Shown here piece after piece: positions 23,700-35,733 of a DNA stretch of 64,000 nucleotides; within the stretch, counting starts at the first letter, position 1, and the number at the start of each line of letters is the position of its first letter. Below the pieces are notes generated by a model. It saw nothing but the letters and a program-made list of their open reading frames with translations. It ran no database searches and had not been told where the DNA came from. Position numbers and translations under genes: made by a program. The stretch is taken from assembly GCA_911728455.2 (NCBI GenBank), contig OU452231.1, positions 8,958,963 through 9,022,962 on the forward strand. The letters run 5' to 3'. The stretch is from Marthasterias glacialis. Lineage: Eukaryota > Echinodermata > Asteroidea > Forcipulatida > Asteriidae.

Positions 23700-25001
23700 T
23701 TATATTTCATAATTGGAGTTTGAGTCCAACGGTGGTAAAACTGTTTCGGGCTGACCTTTTTCCACGGTAGCAAGTTTGTCCACCGGTGGACTGTCTACCG
23801 GACTGTCAGCTTGTTGATCGGCCGGGGGAGTTTCCTCTTCTTTGCCGGGCAACTCGACAACATCTGTAGCCGTGTAAGCCCCGTTAGTTACGGCGTAGAC
23901 ACCGGACGTGTCTGACACGCTCTGGTGGGCCGTTTTGGTCTCAGGCCTCGGCGACGCTCGGATCCTCGACACCTGGTGAGCTGTCCGTTCGTCGTCGCTC
24001 GTTTCAAAATCCCGGGCATTTATGCCTCTACATCTGTAACAGCAAAGGATGCTCTTGAAGGCGTTGCGGAAAGTCTTATTCTGAGCATATATAAACGGGT
24101 TTAAGAAACTGTTGATGTATCCCAGCCACACGAATATCCCGAAGAGTACTGGAGGAATGCAGTGGCCACAGTAAGGGTCTATAATATTCGCTACGAAGAA
24201 TGGAAGCCAGCATAGAATGAAGACGCCCACGATGATGGCCAGGGTCTTTGCAGCTTTACGCTCCCGGGCCATGCGTCTCTGAGTCGCGGTGCCCCCTTCC
24301 TGTTTGGTCCGGTTCGCCGAGAAGTCGTACGCGGCAATCTGCCTGGCCTGCCGCCGAGCCACAACGTAAATCCGGGCGTACGTGAACAGTATAATCATAG
24401 CAGGAATGTAGAAGGAGATCAAGGAGGATATCAATGCATAGGTGGAGTTCATGGCGAGGACACAAAACCCCGGATCGGTGTACCAGCCCATGCTCCGAAG
24501 ACTCTCATCTTCGTGGAGATTCAAGGTTACCGGTAAGACGCTGATGAGGAAAGACACGACCCAAGATGTTGAAATGAGTATAGCTGCGGTGCGATTGTTC
24601 ATCCGCGTGTAGTATGTAAACGGAGAGGTAATTGCCATGAAACGGTCTAATGATATGACACACAAGTTTAGAATACTTGCCGTTGCCGAAAGTATGTCCG
24701 CGGCCTGGTAGACATCGCAGAAGATCAGTCCGTATGGCCAGTAGCCAAGGATCTCGAAGGAGGCATTAAACGGCATGACAAGCACGGATACCATAAGATC
24801 AGCCACCGCTAGGGACACGATGAAGTAGTTCGTGATGGATGTCCGTAATCTACGGATGGTAAGGACGGCCACGATGACGAGAATGTTTCCCACGATGGAG
24901 CATATGACGATTGCGTAGAGCACGAAGCCGATGATGACATTTTCGGCCACCGTCCTGCCTCCCATCTCGGCTGGTGCAATAGTCCCGTTTGCATCCATCA
25001 T
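23700..25001 (-). CDS. D1-like dopamine receptor (class A aminergic GPCR), single exon
   Basis: Predicted plasma-membrane receptor for a catecholamine, most likely dopamine. Seen in the 433-residue product: N-glycosylation site NGT at 5-7; TM1 with N39 of GNILV; TM2 D68 in LAVAD; TM3 C95 and amine-binding D102, followed by a D1-type TASILNLCVISLDRF stretch with R120 (DRF instead of DRY). ECL2 C180 can pair with C95. TM5 carries S192, S193 and S196 before P200, the three serines that contact catechol hydroxyls. TM6 has CWLPFF (264-269) and N272; TM7 has W292 and NPFIY (301-305). Cys 320, 321 and 324 are likely palmitoylation sites. The third intracellular loop is short and the tail is about 110 residues, both typical of Gs-coupled D1-like receptors. 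The tail ends in Tyr-Glu-Ile, a possible class II PDZ ligand. The start is supported by an in-frame TAA two codons upstream and an A at -3; a second Met follows immediately. A beta-type octopamine receptor is the main alternative. Confidence 0.9.
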   Translation of the reverse strand: MMDANGTIAPAEMGGRTVAENVIIGFVLYAIVICSIVGNILVIVAVLTIRRLRTSITNYFIVSLAVADLMVSVLVMPFNASFEILGYWPYGLIFCDVYQAADILSATASILNLCVISLDRFMAITSPFTYYTRMNNRTAAILISTSWVVSFLISVLPVTLNLHEDESLRSMGWYTDPGFCVLAMNSTYALISSLISFYIPAMIILFTYARIYVVARRQARQIAAYDFSANRTKQEGGTATQRRMARERKAAKTLAIIVGVFILCWLPFFVANIIDPYCGHCIPPVLFGIFVWLGYINSFLNPFIYAQNKTFRNAFKSILCCYRCRGINARDFETSDDERTAHQVSRIRASPRPETKTAHQSVSDTSGVYAVTNGAYTATDVVELPGKEEETPPADQQADSPVDSPPVDKLATVEKGQPETVLPPLDSNSNYEI

Positions 25002-26687
25002 GTTTTATACTCTGTTCCGACGTAGCAACTTGGACAAAACATACGGTAGCTGCACACCAGTATGTCTGTACCAGTTAAAACAGCATCATACAAAGCACTT
25101 CAACACAGAGTGCACTGCTCAAAGAAGTGATCACTTAGATGCAATATGTTTCCATTGTTTCTGAAGTACAGTTTCAATGTCGTCTACAGAACAAATTAGC
25201 TCACTGTGGTTTACGGCTAAGGCCTTGTTTGGTTAGGTCCTCACCCAGTCGTGATGACACCTTCACCCTACGGTACCAGCAGGCGTTATGGTCACTGTTT
25301 CCATAGAGTTAGACTATAAAGGTGAGACAAAAACCAGTCTAAATACGATGTCATGAACTGCCTTAGGGTACCACTGTCAGTTGTTACCAGCCTTAACAAC
25401 TAGCTTCCAGTTTTTAAAAGAAATAAAGTAGCTGCAGTGAAGCCTACTGCATAATCCTCACCTTCAAGTCACGCTGGGTTTCTCCCTTCGTCCTTTCCTC
25501 TAACCATACTTATAGTTTCTTTTGTATTGTGGAAATGTGGTGGAAGCGTCCGTGCACAATAGTTAGTATCTAGGACAAACACTGATGCTGCTAGGTAAAC
25601 AGGAGATTAGGCTGGACCCTCCATAGTCACATCACAGGGAAAGAGGCTTGTTCCACGATCCATCTACCGTGCACGGGCATCCTTGCACGTGAGTGAAAAA
25701 CGGTGACGAAGTTTGGACAGCGGGATGGTCGTCACTGAACATGTAATAACATTGCAAGTGTAAACACTAGATGGTATAATATGCAATGACTGCATGAAGA
25801 GCTGGGGAGATGTTACCGAGTATATGACAAGAGCCCGATGTTGTCAGTGCGGTTTATACTGCCATCTTAACAGACGGCTGTTGCATGACTGGCTGAATTT
25901 GACACCACCTCCCTGCGCACGTGCGCAAAAGCCAAATGTCTGAGTGAGCCCCTGTGTAATAAGCGGAGGCCGTGAACAACCAATTTCTCTGCGACTGGAG
26001 AATGGATAAGATATACGGGGAGGCAAAGCGAAGCGGCCGGTTTCTAAAAAGGGAAGGTGTTTTCTTTCTTTTGATGGGAGACATCTCACGTGACAAGATT
26101 GGTTATATTTTATATCCTGTGGCCCATCTGCGGCACAATAAATCACCGACCGAATGTTGAATAATGTTTTTGGTAATATCTCCCTTTGGCCCGTAATATG
26201 AATCATGTAATAAACTTCTTAGCAAGCTTTGACATTACACGGGCAAGTCTTCCAAACGTTCGGTAAATCATGCCATAACGTAAGCAAGGAGGAAGAAGAA
26301 AAACTGAGATGCTACTGCCGGGGTTTATTCTCACAGGAATGTCCCGTGCCACGGCAGACTGATGCGGGCGCGAAAATACACTCTCGTCTACGAACTGTCA
26401 TAGTGTGTTAATTCTCATTAACCTAGTTGGGGAGAATTTAAAAATAGGCGAAGACGATAAAATATGACGATAGCTTGTCATGAAGAAATTACCGAATACT
26501 GCGTTTGGGGCCAGTCCTTGAACAGTACGTGTATGTATGCCTTGTATATCCTACCCCCAATGCCGTGCGCTTGTGTTAACAGTGGGTGTTGCCTTGCGCT
26601 ATTAAGTACGGAAACAACGACAGTTATACGTGAATGCTTATTTCTCTTCTTTCCTTTTTTTCTTCCAAATTAAAGCTATTCATATAC
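25002..26687. other. Upstream region of the receptor; no promoter motif assigned
   Basis: 5' of the receptor start on the minus strand. It should hold the 5' UTR and promoter, but I see no convincing TATA box or splice acceptor near the ATG. A 120-codon minus frame at 25844-26206 has no recognisable domain. Confidence 0.4.
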
Positions 26688-27064
26688 TTAAACATAGATA
26701 AATGTAGGATGTAGATTGTAAAAGCTGATAGTGCAGTTTTCTTACTTTTTGTTATTCAGTATATACATGAAAAAAACAAACCTGTGAAAATTTGGGCTCA
26801 ATCCGTCCTCTGATTCAGGAGAAAGTAGTGAAAAACCGTGCACACTTTTCAGCATGTAGGCTAAACACACCGTCCTTAATTTCGATTGTTACAACCGAAA
26901 TGAAAATTGGGGTCTTCAGATTTTCTCGACTTTGACAGAATTTCAGACAGAAATATCTCTACATTTAAGACAAGTACCGGTATGAACTTTATAATCATTA
27001 CGATTTCAGACTGATACTATTTAAAACAAAATCAACGATTTCCAATCCTGTATTATACTTTTGA
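26688..27064 (+). mobile_element. TTAA-flanked miniature element, subgroup B copy 2
   Basis: Starts at TTAA (26688-26691) and ends near 27064 with a decayed right terminus. It aligns with the reverse complement of 17378-17649, including AAGCTGATAGTGCAG, the core AAACCTGTGAAAATTTGGGC (26778 onward) and TAGTATCAGTCTGAAATCG (minus strand). About 100 bases longer than copy 1 through an internal insertion or deletion. Confidence 0.72.
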
Positions 27065-30000
27065 GTAATATTTTTGCATACTGTTCTGAACGAGTGTTTG
27101 TTAGTGCATATACTGAGCGACCAATTTGGATCAAAAGGCTAAGAAATGTTACCTTTCATGCCGCGATCCCTTTGAAAAAATGTTCGAGAACATAAATATC
27201 CAGTTATGAACAGTTAGAAATTTGAAATGTCGGTGGCTGATCGACATTCATTAATTAAAATTTTGCTAAAATTACAAGAAGGGAAATCTCTAGCATTGGT
27301 TTTTTTTTTGGTTTGTTTTATTTGTTTTGGGGGAGCTGTTCAACGCAGTTGACAGAACATATTATTCGAACATGAACAACAATTTCATGGAAAGCTTTTC
27401 ATTTTTAATTGTTTCTGATAAATTATTTCGATATGCCACAGTGGCAGATACGTTGCATTATTGTCAATATTGTCCCACTTCCACGTTTTAAAATATGCTG
27501 GTTTTTTTATTCGTTACTCAGATGCATTAGTGTTTCAAATAACTTTGAAATAATCGATGAAGATTTCATCGAAACACAATTTTTGACATGATCCTTAACA
27601 GTTTTTGCTCCCCACTGAAACGAGCAGTTGGTGATAAAAACCACGTTGGAGCATACTGCTCGAGTTACAGCCGCACTGGCTCGGGTCCGAACCTCCACAG
27701 TCCTGGATTTTGTTTCAAACCGTGCAAGGTTAAAACCCCATTTTAATTTTGAAGTATTACAATATGCACCTCTTTCGGTACATACACAGCGGAGTCTGAT
27801 GTCCTTTTGACTGAGTACCGCATTATTGATTAGAGATATACAATCTCTCAGTATGATGCCGACAACCCTGTCTCTGCTTGATGCCGGACGGTGGTCCAGT
27901 CTTTAGTCTGGTCTACCTGATAGCCATCAAATAAATAATAGATAATTCATCGCAAAAAATGGATAACTCTAAGGAATATTATGATGGAATTGGTTCGAAA
28001 AACATTGATTTTCTGTCATGCGTAAAAGATGATGAAAACCAGTACTTTAGATGCTTTTTTTATTGTTTTCATTGGGTACTTGAATCAATCAACCATTATT
28101 TCGTCAACTGAGGCTACTGAACCGCAAGAAGTCCACCATGAAAAGCCTCAACAAGACGACTAACTGAAACTATAAGATGTTACGACTTTCATATATAACT
28201 TATCTCGCCCAGACGACTTACTGATTCTTTAAAGAAGTCCACTGTGACAAATCTCACCAATAAGATGACTTGCTGAAACTGTGGTGGTAATGTTGAAGAG
28301 ATAAATCAGCAGCACACAACAGCAGCAACAACTGCAGCGACAACAGCAGCAGCATTAACAACAACAGCAACAACAAACATGAAATTGTTTCGACGTGAAC
28401 TAACCACATCGGTATTTATTTGCAGAGGAATGTCCAGAGTATGACTAAGACGACTTAGGGAGAAAAAAATATATACTTCGTCCTTGGAGATACTGAGATT
28501 TTTGACTGTTGGGAAAACCATCTCTAATGATGAAATGTTTTATTTTGAAGATGACTAGAAATTGACGCATTGTTTAGTCTAGAAGACGTCTCTCTGCCGC
28601 CGTCTTCCATGGCGGGTGTGAGCATAGTATGAAGTGAGGACCTTTTTTTCTTTTTATTTTGCCGGTGTGAGTTGTTGATGTTTGGATTCGCTCAATGTCA
28701 CGCTCGGATCATTGAAACAACAACAATATCCTTTTTATACGGCTACAAGAAGAAGAACATTCTGGATAAAATTGTCTAACCTTCAAATCTCCGCTTCGGT
28801 GCAAATTAACAATTGAAACATAAATAAGTTTGCCCTCATTTTGCCCTACCCCCCCCCCCCCCAACACAATGTAATGTGCGTTTTTGATGATTAGATATGT
28901 TTTACTCCATGTTGTGGAGCTGGGCTTGTGCTTTTCTTTGACTACAAGATATTGCGCTGAATTTGATGTCTAGTTTGTAACAACTGTGCGCGTTTAGTTA
29001 CGGGCAACAAATACATAAACCAAGATAACACAAACATACAAAAGGTCAACAATTTTGCCGTCAATGAATCATTTTAGATAACTCATTAGTAGACATACGG
29101 GATTTAAAAACAACAATAGATGTTATACTGAAAAAAAAATCACTTCTTATTGCGGACGTGATACTGATTTTAGATTTAAAAAAAAATCACGTTTCGTCAT
29201 GATCTTTTTTTCACTATAAATTCTCCATTAGTCGTCATCATGGATATTCAAGTGTTTTTTTTTTTTTTTTTGCTCTTGTTTATAAAAACGACGTCGTGTG
29301 AAGTAAATACATCATAATAACAAAGGATGCCACTTTTAGATTGTGTTTTTTTTTTTGTTTTTTTGCAATAAGTCAGTTCAATTCCGATTTTTTTTGGTGA
29401 AGTCTAACAATATCTGTTCTTGTAAAAAACTTTTTAAAATGGAATACTTCATGTATCAGCCGCTACTGTAGAAACCAGCCCCAATCATTACTGCATTACA
29501 TACAACGCAGTTTAAGTTTTTACTTTTCAATTGTGCAATTGATTGTCACGATTTGTTCACAATAAACCCAACCTGCGTGGAACGTATGATCTGCATTGTG
29601 CCCCAAATTGTTAAGTAATCGATGGGTGAGGGTTACAAACTAAAGCTGTATCGATCAGTCAGTTTCACGGTAGTCCTCGTGTAACAGGTGCGAATGGGCT
29701 CAGTCTCCTTACATGTTGTGTGAATGTGTTGTTTTTTTCGGGGGTGCTCATCTTTGAAAGAAGTATAAAATATAACTGAGCATTTGGACTGTTGGACGAA
29801 GTTACGGTTTAGAGATAAATCGAACAAGATGTAAAATTTGAACTTCAAATGACTAGCACGTGGTATAAATCATCATGTAAAGTATCAGTATACGCATCCT
29901 ACAACTACTGTTTTTGGTAAAACAATCTTAAACGTCAATCTTCCATCAATGATATTTCTGTAATGAATAGAGACGTTTCTATTTGACGTGGAATAGTGAC

Positions 30001-31376
30001 GTCTCTATTCGGATATAGGAGGTATCTGCTTTGTTAATACAAATATAATCCAGATAGATACAAAATATTGTCTCTATTCATAGAGATACATGTATCATTA
30101 ATAGGATACAATACCAGTAATAGAGATGCACCTGTTCCTAATAAATATTTCTAGGTACATTTTTTGTCCTCTCATTCTGATGGAGATATCTCAATTACAG
30201 TGAATAGACCTTACGCGTCTGAATTCATGAGTCCCATGGGGTTATGTACGAGCAGCGCCCTCACTGAGCATATCTCTTTTGTCGGATTATATATTTCAAA
30301 TGTACTCCACATTCTGGAAAACGGTTCAAATGAAATAAGTTTTAATAGCAATATCCGCATCTCAAACCTCCCTCTCAATGAAGACCAAAAAATGTGGAAG
30401 GGCTTCTGGGATTTTGTGAATTATTTGGGACAAAGCTTTTACCCAAAGCTTTTAACAGCAACCAACACGTCGGTATTAGTTTTTTAGTTTAATCTTTGCC
30501 ATGTGCTGTTTTTATTATTCCCCAAAAAGCAGTCTATCACCATATTGTTTTTCATCAGATTAAATTAATTGTAAATTAATGTTAGAGTAGTTTGGTTTCC
30601 CCTTTGCGAGCATGAATTACAACAGAAAACCCCGGACGCATAGTTAGATCACATCAAAGGGACACTGACATGGTCTAGTTAGCGTTATAAGTTCGTGGTA
30701 ACTCATCAATCGCTTTCATTAAGAGTGGGGCCCTTTTAACTCCGCGTAAATGGCAATATTATACGGTGTTCCTTTACACGAACGTGCTTCCCTTCCGCAG
30801 AGTTAGTGGCACGTCCTAGCAATTACGAATACGAGCACGGAGGACTAGCGAAACATGAAGGACATTGCACATTAGTTTTATGAATAAATGGCCTTTTAAT
30901 GAGTACGTCTAAGTCCAGTTTGTTAGTATTCGGGGCACTGCGTGGTTAAGATAATAAATTAATTATAATGTACAGGTACCTCATGTAAAGTATAAATACA
31001 TTTATCTGTTTTGGAAAATGTGATCGTCTCTAACTGAAAAGAGCAGGTTGGATTATTCTCAACGTTTCGATTGGCGGGCCCTATGTCGTCGTCAGTTCTC
31101 CTGACCACAGTAATATATGAGGCAAGACGAGTAAAACTAACCGGCTCTTTTCAGAACCACCACGTCTACCAAAGGATTGATTAAACATCGTGTACCCAAT
31201 ACTCTTCTAAGAGAGAGCCGTGTCACTGTATTACAACGCAGCCGTCTGGGGTCATCTTGGTGTTCCTACTGCCCATAAGTCCGAAGGCTCATAAGTCTGA
31301 CAATTTTGGATTTTTTTCTTCAAAGACGGTTAATAGGTCAAACACCTCTGTATCCCCCGTGGTTACAGTGACCCAT
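27065..31376. other. No gene; simple repeats
   Basis: Holds a CAG/CAA-type trinucleotide tract at about 28309-28378, a 14-base C run at about 28849-28862, and T runs at about 29254-29272 and 29346-29360. A 107-codon frame at 30164-30487 has no recognisable domain. Confidence 0.45.
28309..28378 (+). repeat. CAG/CAA trinucleotide repeat
   Basis: Imperfect run of CAGCAG, CAACAA and GCAGCA units over about 70 bases; similar composition to the much longer tract at 40.3 kb on the opposite strand. Confidence 0.8.
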
Positions 31377-31750
31377 TAATCCGACGTCTTACAAGTCCAA
31401 CGGTTCGTTACGGTACTCCGACGTCCAACGGTTTGTACTCCGACGTCCTACTAGTCCAACGGTTCGTTGCGGTACTCCGACGTCCTACTATAGTCCATTG
31501 GTTCGTTACGATACTCCGACGTCCTAATAGACCAACGGTTCGTTACGGTACTCCGACGTCCTACTATAGTCCATTGGTTCGTTACGGTACTCCGACGTCC
31601 TAATAGACCAACGGTTCGTTACGGTACTCCGACGTCCTACTATAGTCCAACGGTTCGTTACGTACTCCGACGTCCTGATAGTCCAACGGTTCGTTACGGT
31701 ACTCCGACGTCCCTACTGGTCCAACGGTTCGTTGTGGTAGTCCGACGTCG
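31377..31750. repeat. About 39-bp tandem repeat with eleven GACGTC sites
   Basis: Units of the form CTCCGACGTCCTA, ACTATAGTCC, AACGGTTCGTTACGGTA. Eleven GACGTC palindromes recur at about 37-41-base spacing, with a shorter step between the second and third. Alternating AACGG/ATTGG variants and shared indels show unit-by-unit turnover. Diverged related segments (CATAAGTCCGAAGG) extend left to about 31270. Confidence 0.88.
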
Positions 31751-34399
31751 GACAGGAGAGATAAACGGGCTGTCGAATTATTGTACAAAAGAGTATAAAT
31801 CATAACCGTATATTCCGAAAGCGTTTTTAATCCGACGGCCCATTCGTCTGTTTTTTTTTCTCGGTCGTCTGGCAAAATGGCCGTCGGAACATCGATACGG
31901 CCCCAGCCATCTTGTTATAACAAAACTCAAATCAATGTAACCAAATAGAGGCTGAAAGGTGAAAAACTTCTTGCACTTGTGTTGGTATGATTGTGATTCA
32001 GTATTTATTATTGACGGTTGGTTCCACCGCTGATTTCGAGGAACTGGATAGAAACCCTCGGAGAAGCTCCGCTAATCAAAAACTTTGCTGGATCCATGAG
32101 GTTAAAATTTCGTCCACCCTGTCTTTAAGGTCAAGCGAAGACTTAGACTTGTGTTATTTAAGATCCACGTGCCGCACAAGCTGTTTTCACAAATTGCATA
32201 CCGCCCTGTGCCAAGGATCCTTAGCACAAGGTCAATCAATTACTACACTGAGACAGGTGGCTGCTGTCTTTCAACACTCCTTACTCTGCAGTGGTTAGGG
32301 TCTGGCCAATGGGAGTCTACAGGCTTGTGGAGTATACCAGGGGTGAGGATTACATGGAATCTTGGCCTTATTGGCCCATTGAAAAAAAATGATGACCATA
32401 TTTGGTAAAATGTGGATTATTTTTTAACCTCCCCGCTGACGCCAGGGTTTTAATCGACATAACAACTCTTTTTTTCCTTGTTTATGTATGCCCTAAATGT
32501 TGTCAAAACTTATTCCAACCTTATTTGTTGATTTCATCTATTTCAATACTCAAAATAATGGAGAAGAAAAAAAAAACACAATTTAAGAAATGGGTCGCTG
32601 AAAGAGCGTTTTCTACTTGTCCATTGCCCTAGAATGTCGTGTCAACTTTCTTCTCCAATGTCAGCATAACAATGCCGCTAGAAGGATCGTATCACACAAT
32701 TTCTTCTGGAGCATATAGAGAAAAGAACAAAACATGAATTAAGAGTGGCAAGTGCACCAGACTATAATTTTTAAGATGCGCCAAAAACTCCAGCTTTTCG
32801 ACCATAGTATAAACCTGCTCCTTCCCAGGAGGGTAGATTTTAGCAGCACCATCCCTCCCATATAATCTTCAAAACCATCCATTTAACTCTTACACCATCA
32901 GGGTTTTCTGTAGCAGTGCGAGCCCCTTAATTTACAGACCCGTCCTCAAGGGTCGTCCTACCCACACGCCAGTAAAAGCTTTTCGAGACTCACTTATGAA
33001 ATCCCCAAAGACAAAACTTTTAAAAATGTTGTATGAAATAATTTACTTTAATATCGTCATACGTGGACGGTTTCCCCACTGTGGGCAGCAGGCCAGCAGT
33101 AGATCTGGAAAGACAGAAACTGTAATTATAATGTATCGTCTGTGAAAGTAATCTTCTTTAAGTTGATAAACGGTCGTTTTGTAAAATGCTTGGTACAATC
33201 ATATACTACATCGGCATATTTGTAAATACATCAACGGATGTCAATGGTAAGAACATGTGGAACAGGCTACGAAACACGGTGAAATTAATTTTTTGTTTGT
33301 TTTCAAAACGCGAAGGGCCAACTGCGCCGTCAACTCATTTTAGATTGGGTATTGACTTTGTTTTGTATTGAAATGACAACACTGTAGAGAGAGAGCATGG
33401 TTTCAACCCGTTCGGAAAGATTATAGTGTTTTCATATAACTGAGATTCTAGATTACTTATCAACCTTAGATAATAACGGTGGTGCTAATGAGCTGATTGG
33501 CGTATCCTAGATACATCTTTAAGCAGTGCAATAAATAACAGCTCAAATGGACCGAGTTTTCCCCCAGTACTCTCGACAGCGTCGAGCCATTTTCTCCATG
33601 GTCTTTGATTTTATGTTACACCTTTACATCGTGGGACACCCAGCTGCGATTCTAGGTCCGCTATCTACCGTAGATAGCAAAGTTCGGTGTGATAATGCGT
33701 TCAAAAGAAGAAGAAGAAGAAGCAAAGATAATTGCACTGATGTGTTCAATGCCACTGCATAAAATTCCCGCATATGCCTTTCATTATACTGATAAAGTGA
33801 TAGTTACTGTATATTCTCAGAGCGACCTGATTCACGCTGCTTGCGTATAGACGGCCTTCCACCGGGGGATACCGTGGCGTTTGATCCCATGGCGGGCAGA
33901 TCATGCATTATTGACCCCGCCAGTACACACGCGCGCCGGGGTTAACACGATACTCTACAAGAAGTACGACATTTATCGCGATGCATACCTCTACGTCACG
34001 GTATCCGCAGAGACCGTGGCAGAGACATGCGTATGGTTTTGTAATCAATCCGTTGGTTGGTGACTTAGGAATACGTCATCACCCTACTGAATCCACGTCG
34101 CTCCCATCACATATCAATCTTACTTAACTCCACACAATCTTCGACTTTCAAAAAATGTTTGCATAATTAACTATCTTTCAGTCGATGCAGGTCATTGAAC
34201 CTGTAGACGAAAATGTCACCAGTGTTCTGATTGTAAATAATCAAGTTAGGTCGAAATGGTAAAATGGCATACGGATTAAGTGTAATTATGTTTCATGATC
34301 AGAATCTAAATAGAGTTATCATCGAAGGAATACCACGAACTTGTCTGCAGCAAGAGTTAAATCTTTGCTTGGACAAGACCCCAAACCTTTTAACATATA
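31751..34399. other. No gene seen
   Basis: Non-coding. Contains a 19-base palindrome GCTATCTACCGTAGATAGC near 33660 followed by (GAA)n near 33708-33722. Open frames of 60-103 codons have no motif. Confidence 0.4.
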
Positions 34400-34500
34400 A
34401 TGAATGAATGAATAAATATATTTATACATTAGACCCCGGATTCGAACCGGGGTCCACAGAGATGAAAAGCAGGGAAAAGAAGCCGCCGAGCCAACCTGAG
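34400..34500 (-). mobile_element. tRNA-derived SINE, minus strand
   Basis: On the minus strand it reads TTGGCTCGGCGGCTTC, a T-rich middle, GGACCCCGGTTCGAATCCGG and GGTCTAATG, then a (ATTC)n-like tail (plus 34400-34428). The B box and T-arm (CCCGG, seven-base loop, CCGGG) are intact. The body matches 21085-21140, so the two define one SINE family. Confidence 0.7.
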
Positions 34501-34679
34501 TAGTTCTGAAAATATTCAGTGTGAATTATTGGCATGATACGTTTAGACGGTATACTTCAGAGCTGGGTACAAAGATTGCAGTCGTTTTTAAGACAAAGTA
34601 TAGGTTTGGTAATTATCAAACAAACAAATTGCTTAGTTTCATTTTCAACCCCCCCCCCCCCCCCCGGTTATGTAAAGCT

Positions 34680-34725
34680 TATTCCAGTGCCAAAACTCAA
34701 GAGAACCATCTCCGTCTAAAACCAT
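34680..34725 (+). repeat. Fragment of the dispersed hairpin-bearing repeat
   Basis: ATTCCAGTGCCAAAACTCAA through CGTCTAA matches the start of copies 2 and 3 (ACCAGTGCCAATCCTCCAGA); the hairpin core is missing. A 16-base C run lies just upstream at about 34651-34666. Confidence 0.45.
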
Positions 34726-34844
34726 AGTAGCCCGAGAGCATTAGATCATAGGCCAAAACCTGGAAATAGCTGATAACAAGCTGATTTCTTTTCCCCGGGA
34801 TAACATATTTAAAAGTCCCCGGAAATCCCCCTGGAGCTCTTTCC

Positions 34845-35180
34845 GAAATCCAAGATGGCGTCCAAAATGGCTGCCATTTTCGAATCTTATCATAAACCAG
34901 GCAAGGTCTAAATACAAATAAAGTGTCTGAGTTTATGTTTTGAGGCAAAGGGAATCTAATACAATCATTATTTTGACATTTTAAAACTCGTTAGTATCTA
35001 AAACCAAGATGGCGTCCAAAGTAGCCGCCATTTTATATTTATTGCACAATTTTGCTTCATGTACTAGACAAATCAAAAATATAAAAATATTGTCCAAACA
35101 TTATGTCTATAGAATCGTTATTTTGAGTTTAGAACTCATACTCATTAGATCTAATACAAATATGACGTCCAAAAATGTTT
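34845..35180 (+). repeat. About 154-bp tandem repeat with YY1-like motifs
   Basis: CAAGATGGCGTCCAAAATGG plus CTGCCATTTT at 34851-34880 recurs at 35005-35034 (CAAGATGGCGTCCAAAGTAG, CCGCCATTTT) and, decayed, at about 35160 (ATGACGTCC). The spacers also match between units (ATCTAATACAA, ATTTTGA). AAGATGGCG is the known YY1 core; binding here is inference. Confidence 0.75.
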
Positions 35181-35280
35181 CCACTAAAACACACCACCTA
35201 GTTTTGTAAGGAGTTTTCACTGAAAACTGTAACGGATGGAGAAGAAATGACTGTATAAATCATATATTTTAAATAACCTA

Positions 35281-35559
35281 CCTTGAAAGCTGTCATCACG
35301 GTATAATACGCTAGTGGGTGAAAAACATTTCTAATTTTCAAAGACCAGTATCCGCTCTTTATGTGAACCAATATCTACATGAAATAATGAACCTGTGAAA
35401 ATTTAAGCTCAACCGGTCATCGGAGTCACAGGATGATAGTGATAAAAAATACCTGATATGTTTTCACTGTTTTCAAACATCGAGTTTTGGTCTCGCGGAA
35501 TAGAAAATAACTGTTTTACTCATTTATAAAAATAAAAATAATAATAATAATAATAAAAA

Positions 35560-35590
<31 letters not shown>

Positions 35591-35733
35591 GATAAAAAAC
35601 ACAAGCATTTCAGGCAAAAATAATTCAAGGAAATTTTCCCACCATGACTACCTTTATACCATGAAAGTTGTGGGCAAATCTTCAACATACATTCTGTCAA
35701 TCTTACTGATGTTGTCTTTCACTCTTTTTTAAT
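35281..35733 (+). mobile_element. TTAA-type miniature element, subgroup C copy 2
   Basis: Aligns with the reverse complement of 3238-3600: CTTTATGTGAACC, core AACCTGTGAAAATTTAAGCT (35390 onward), GTTTTGGTCTC, TTCCCACCATGAC. It is interrupted by an (AATAAT)n and about 30-base A tract at roughly 35525-35584. The ends are decayed, so limits are approximate. Confidence 0.62.

Noticed and set aside
33881-34063. GC-richer 60-codon frame
   Set aside because: No splice signals or recognisable family; considered as an exon but not supported.
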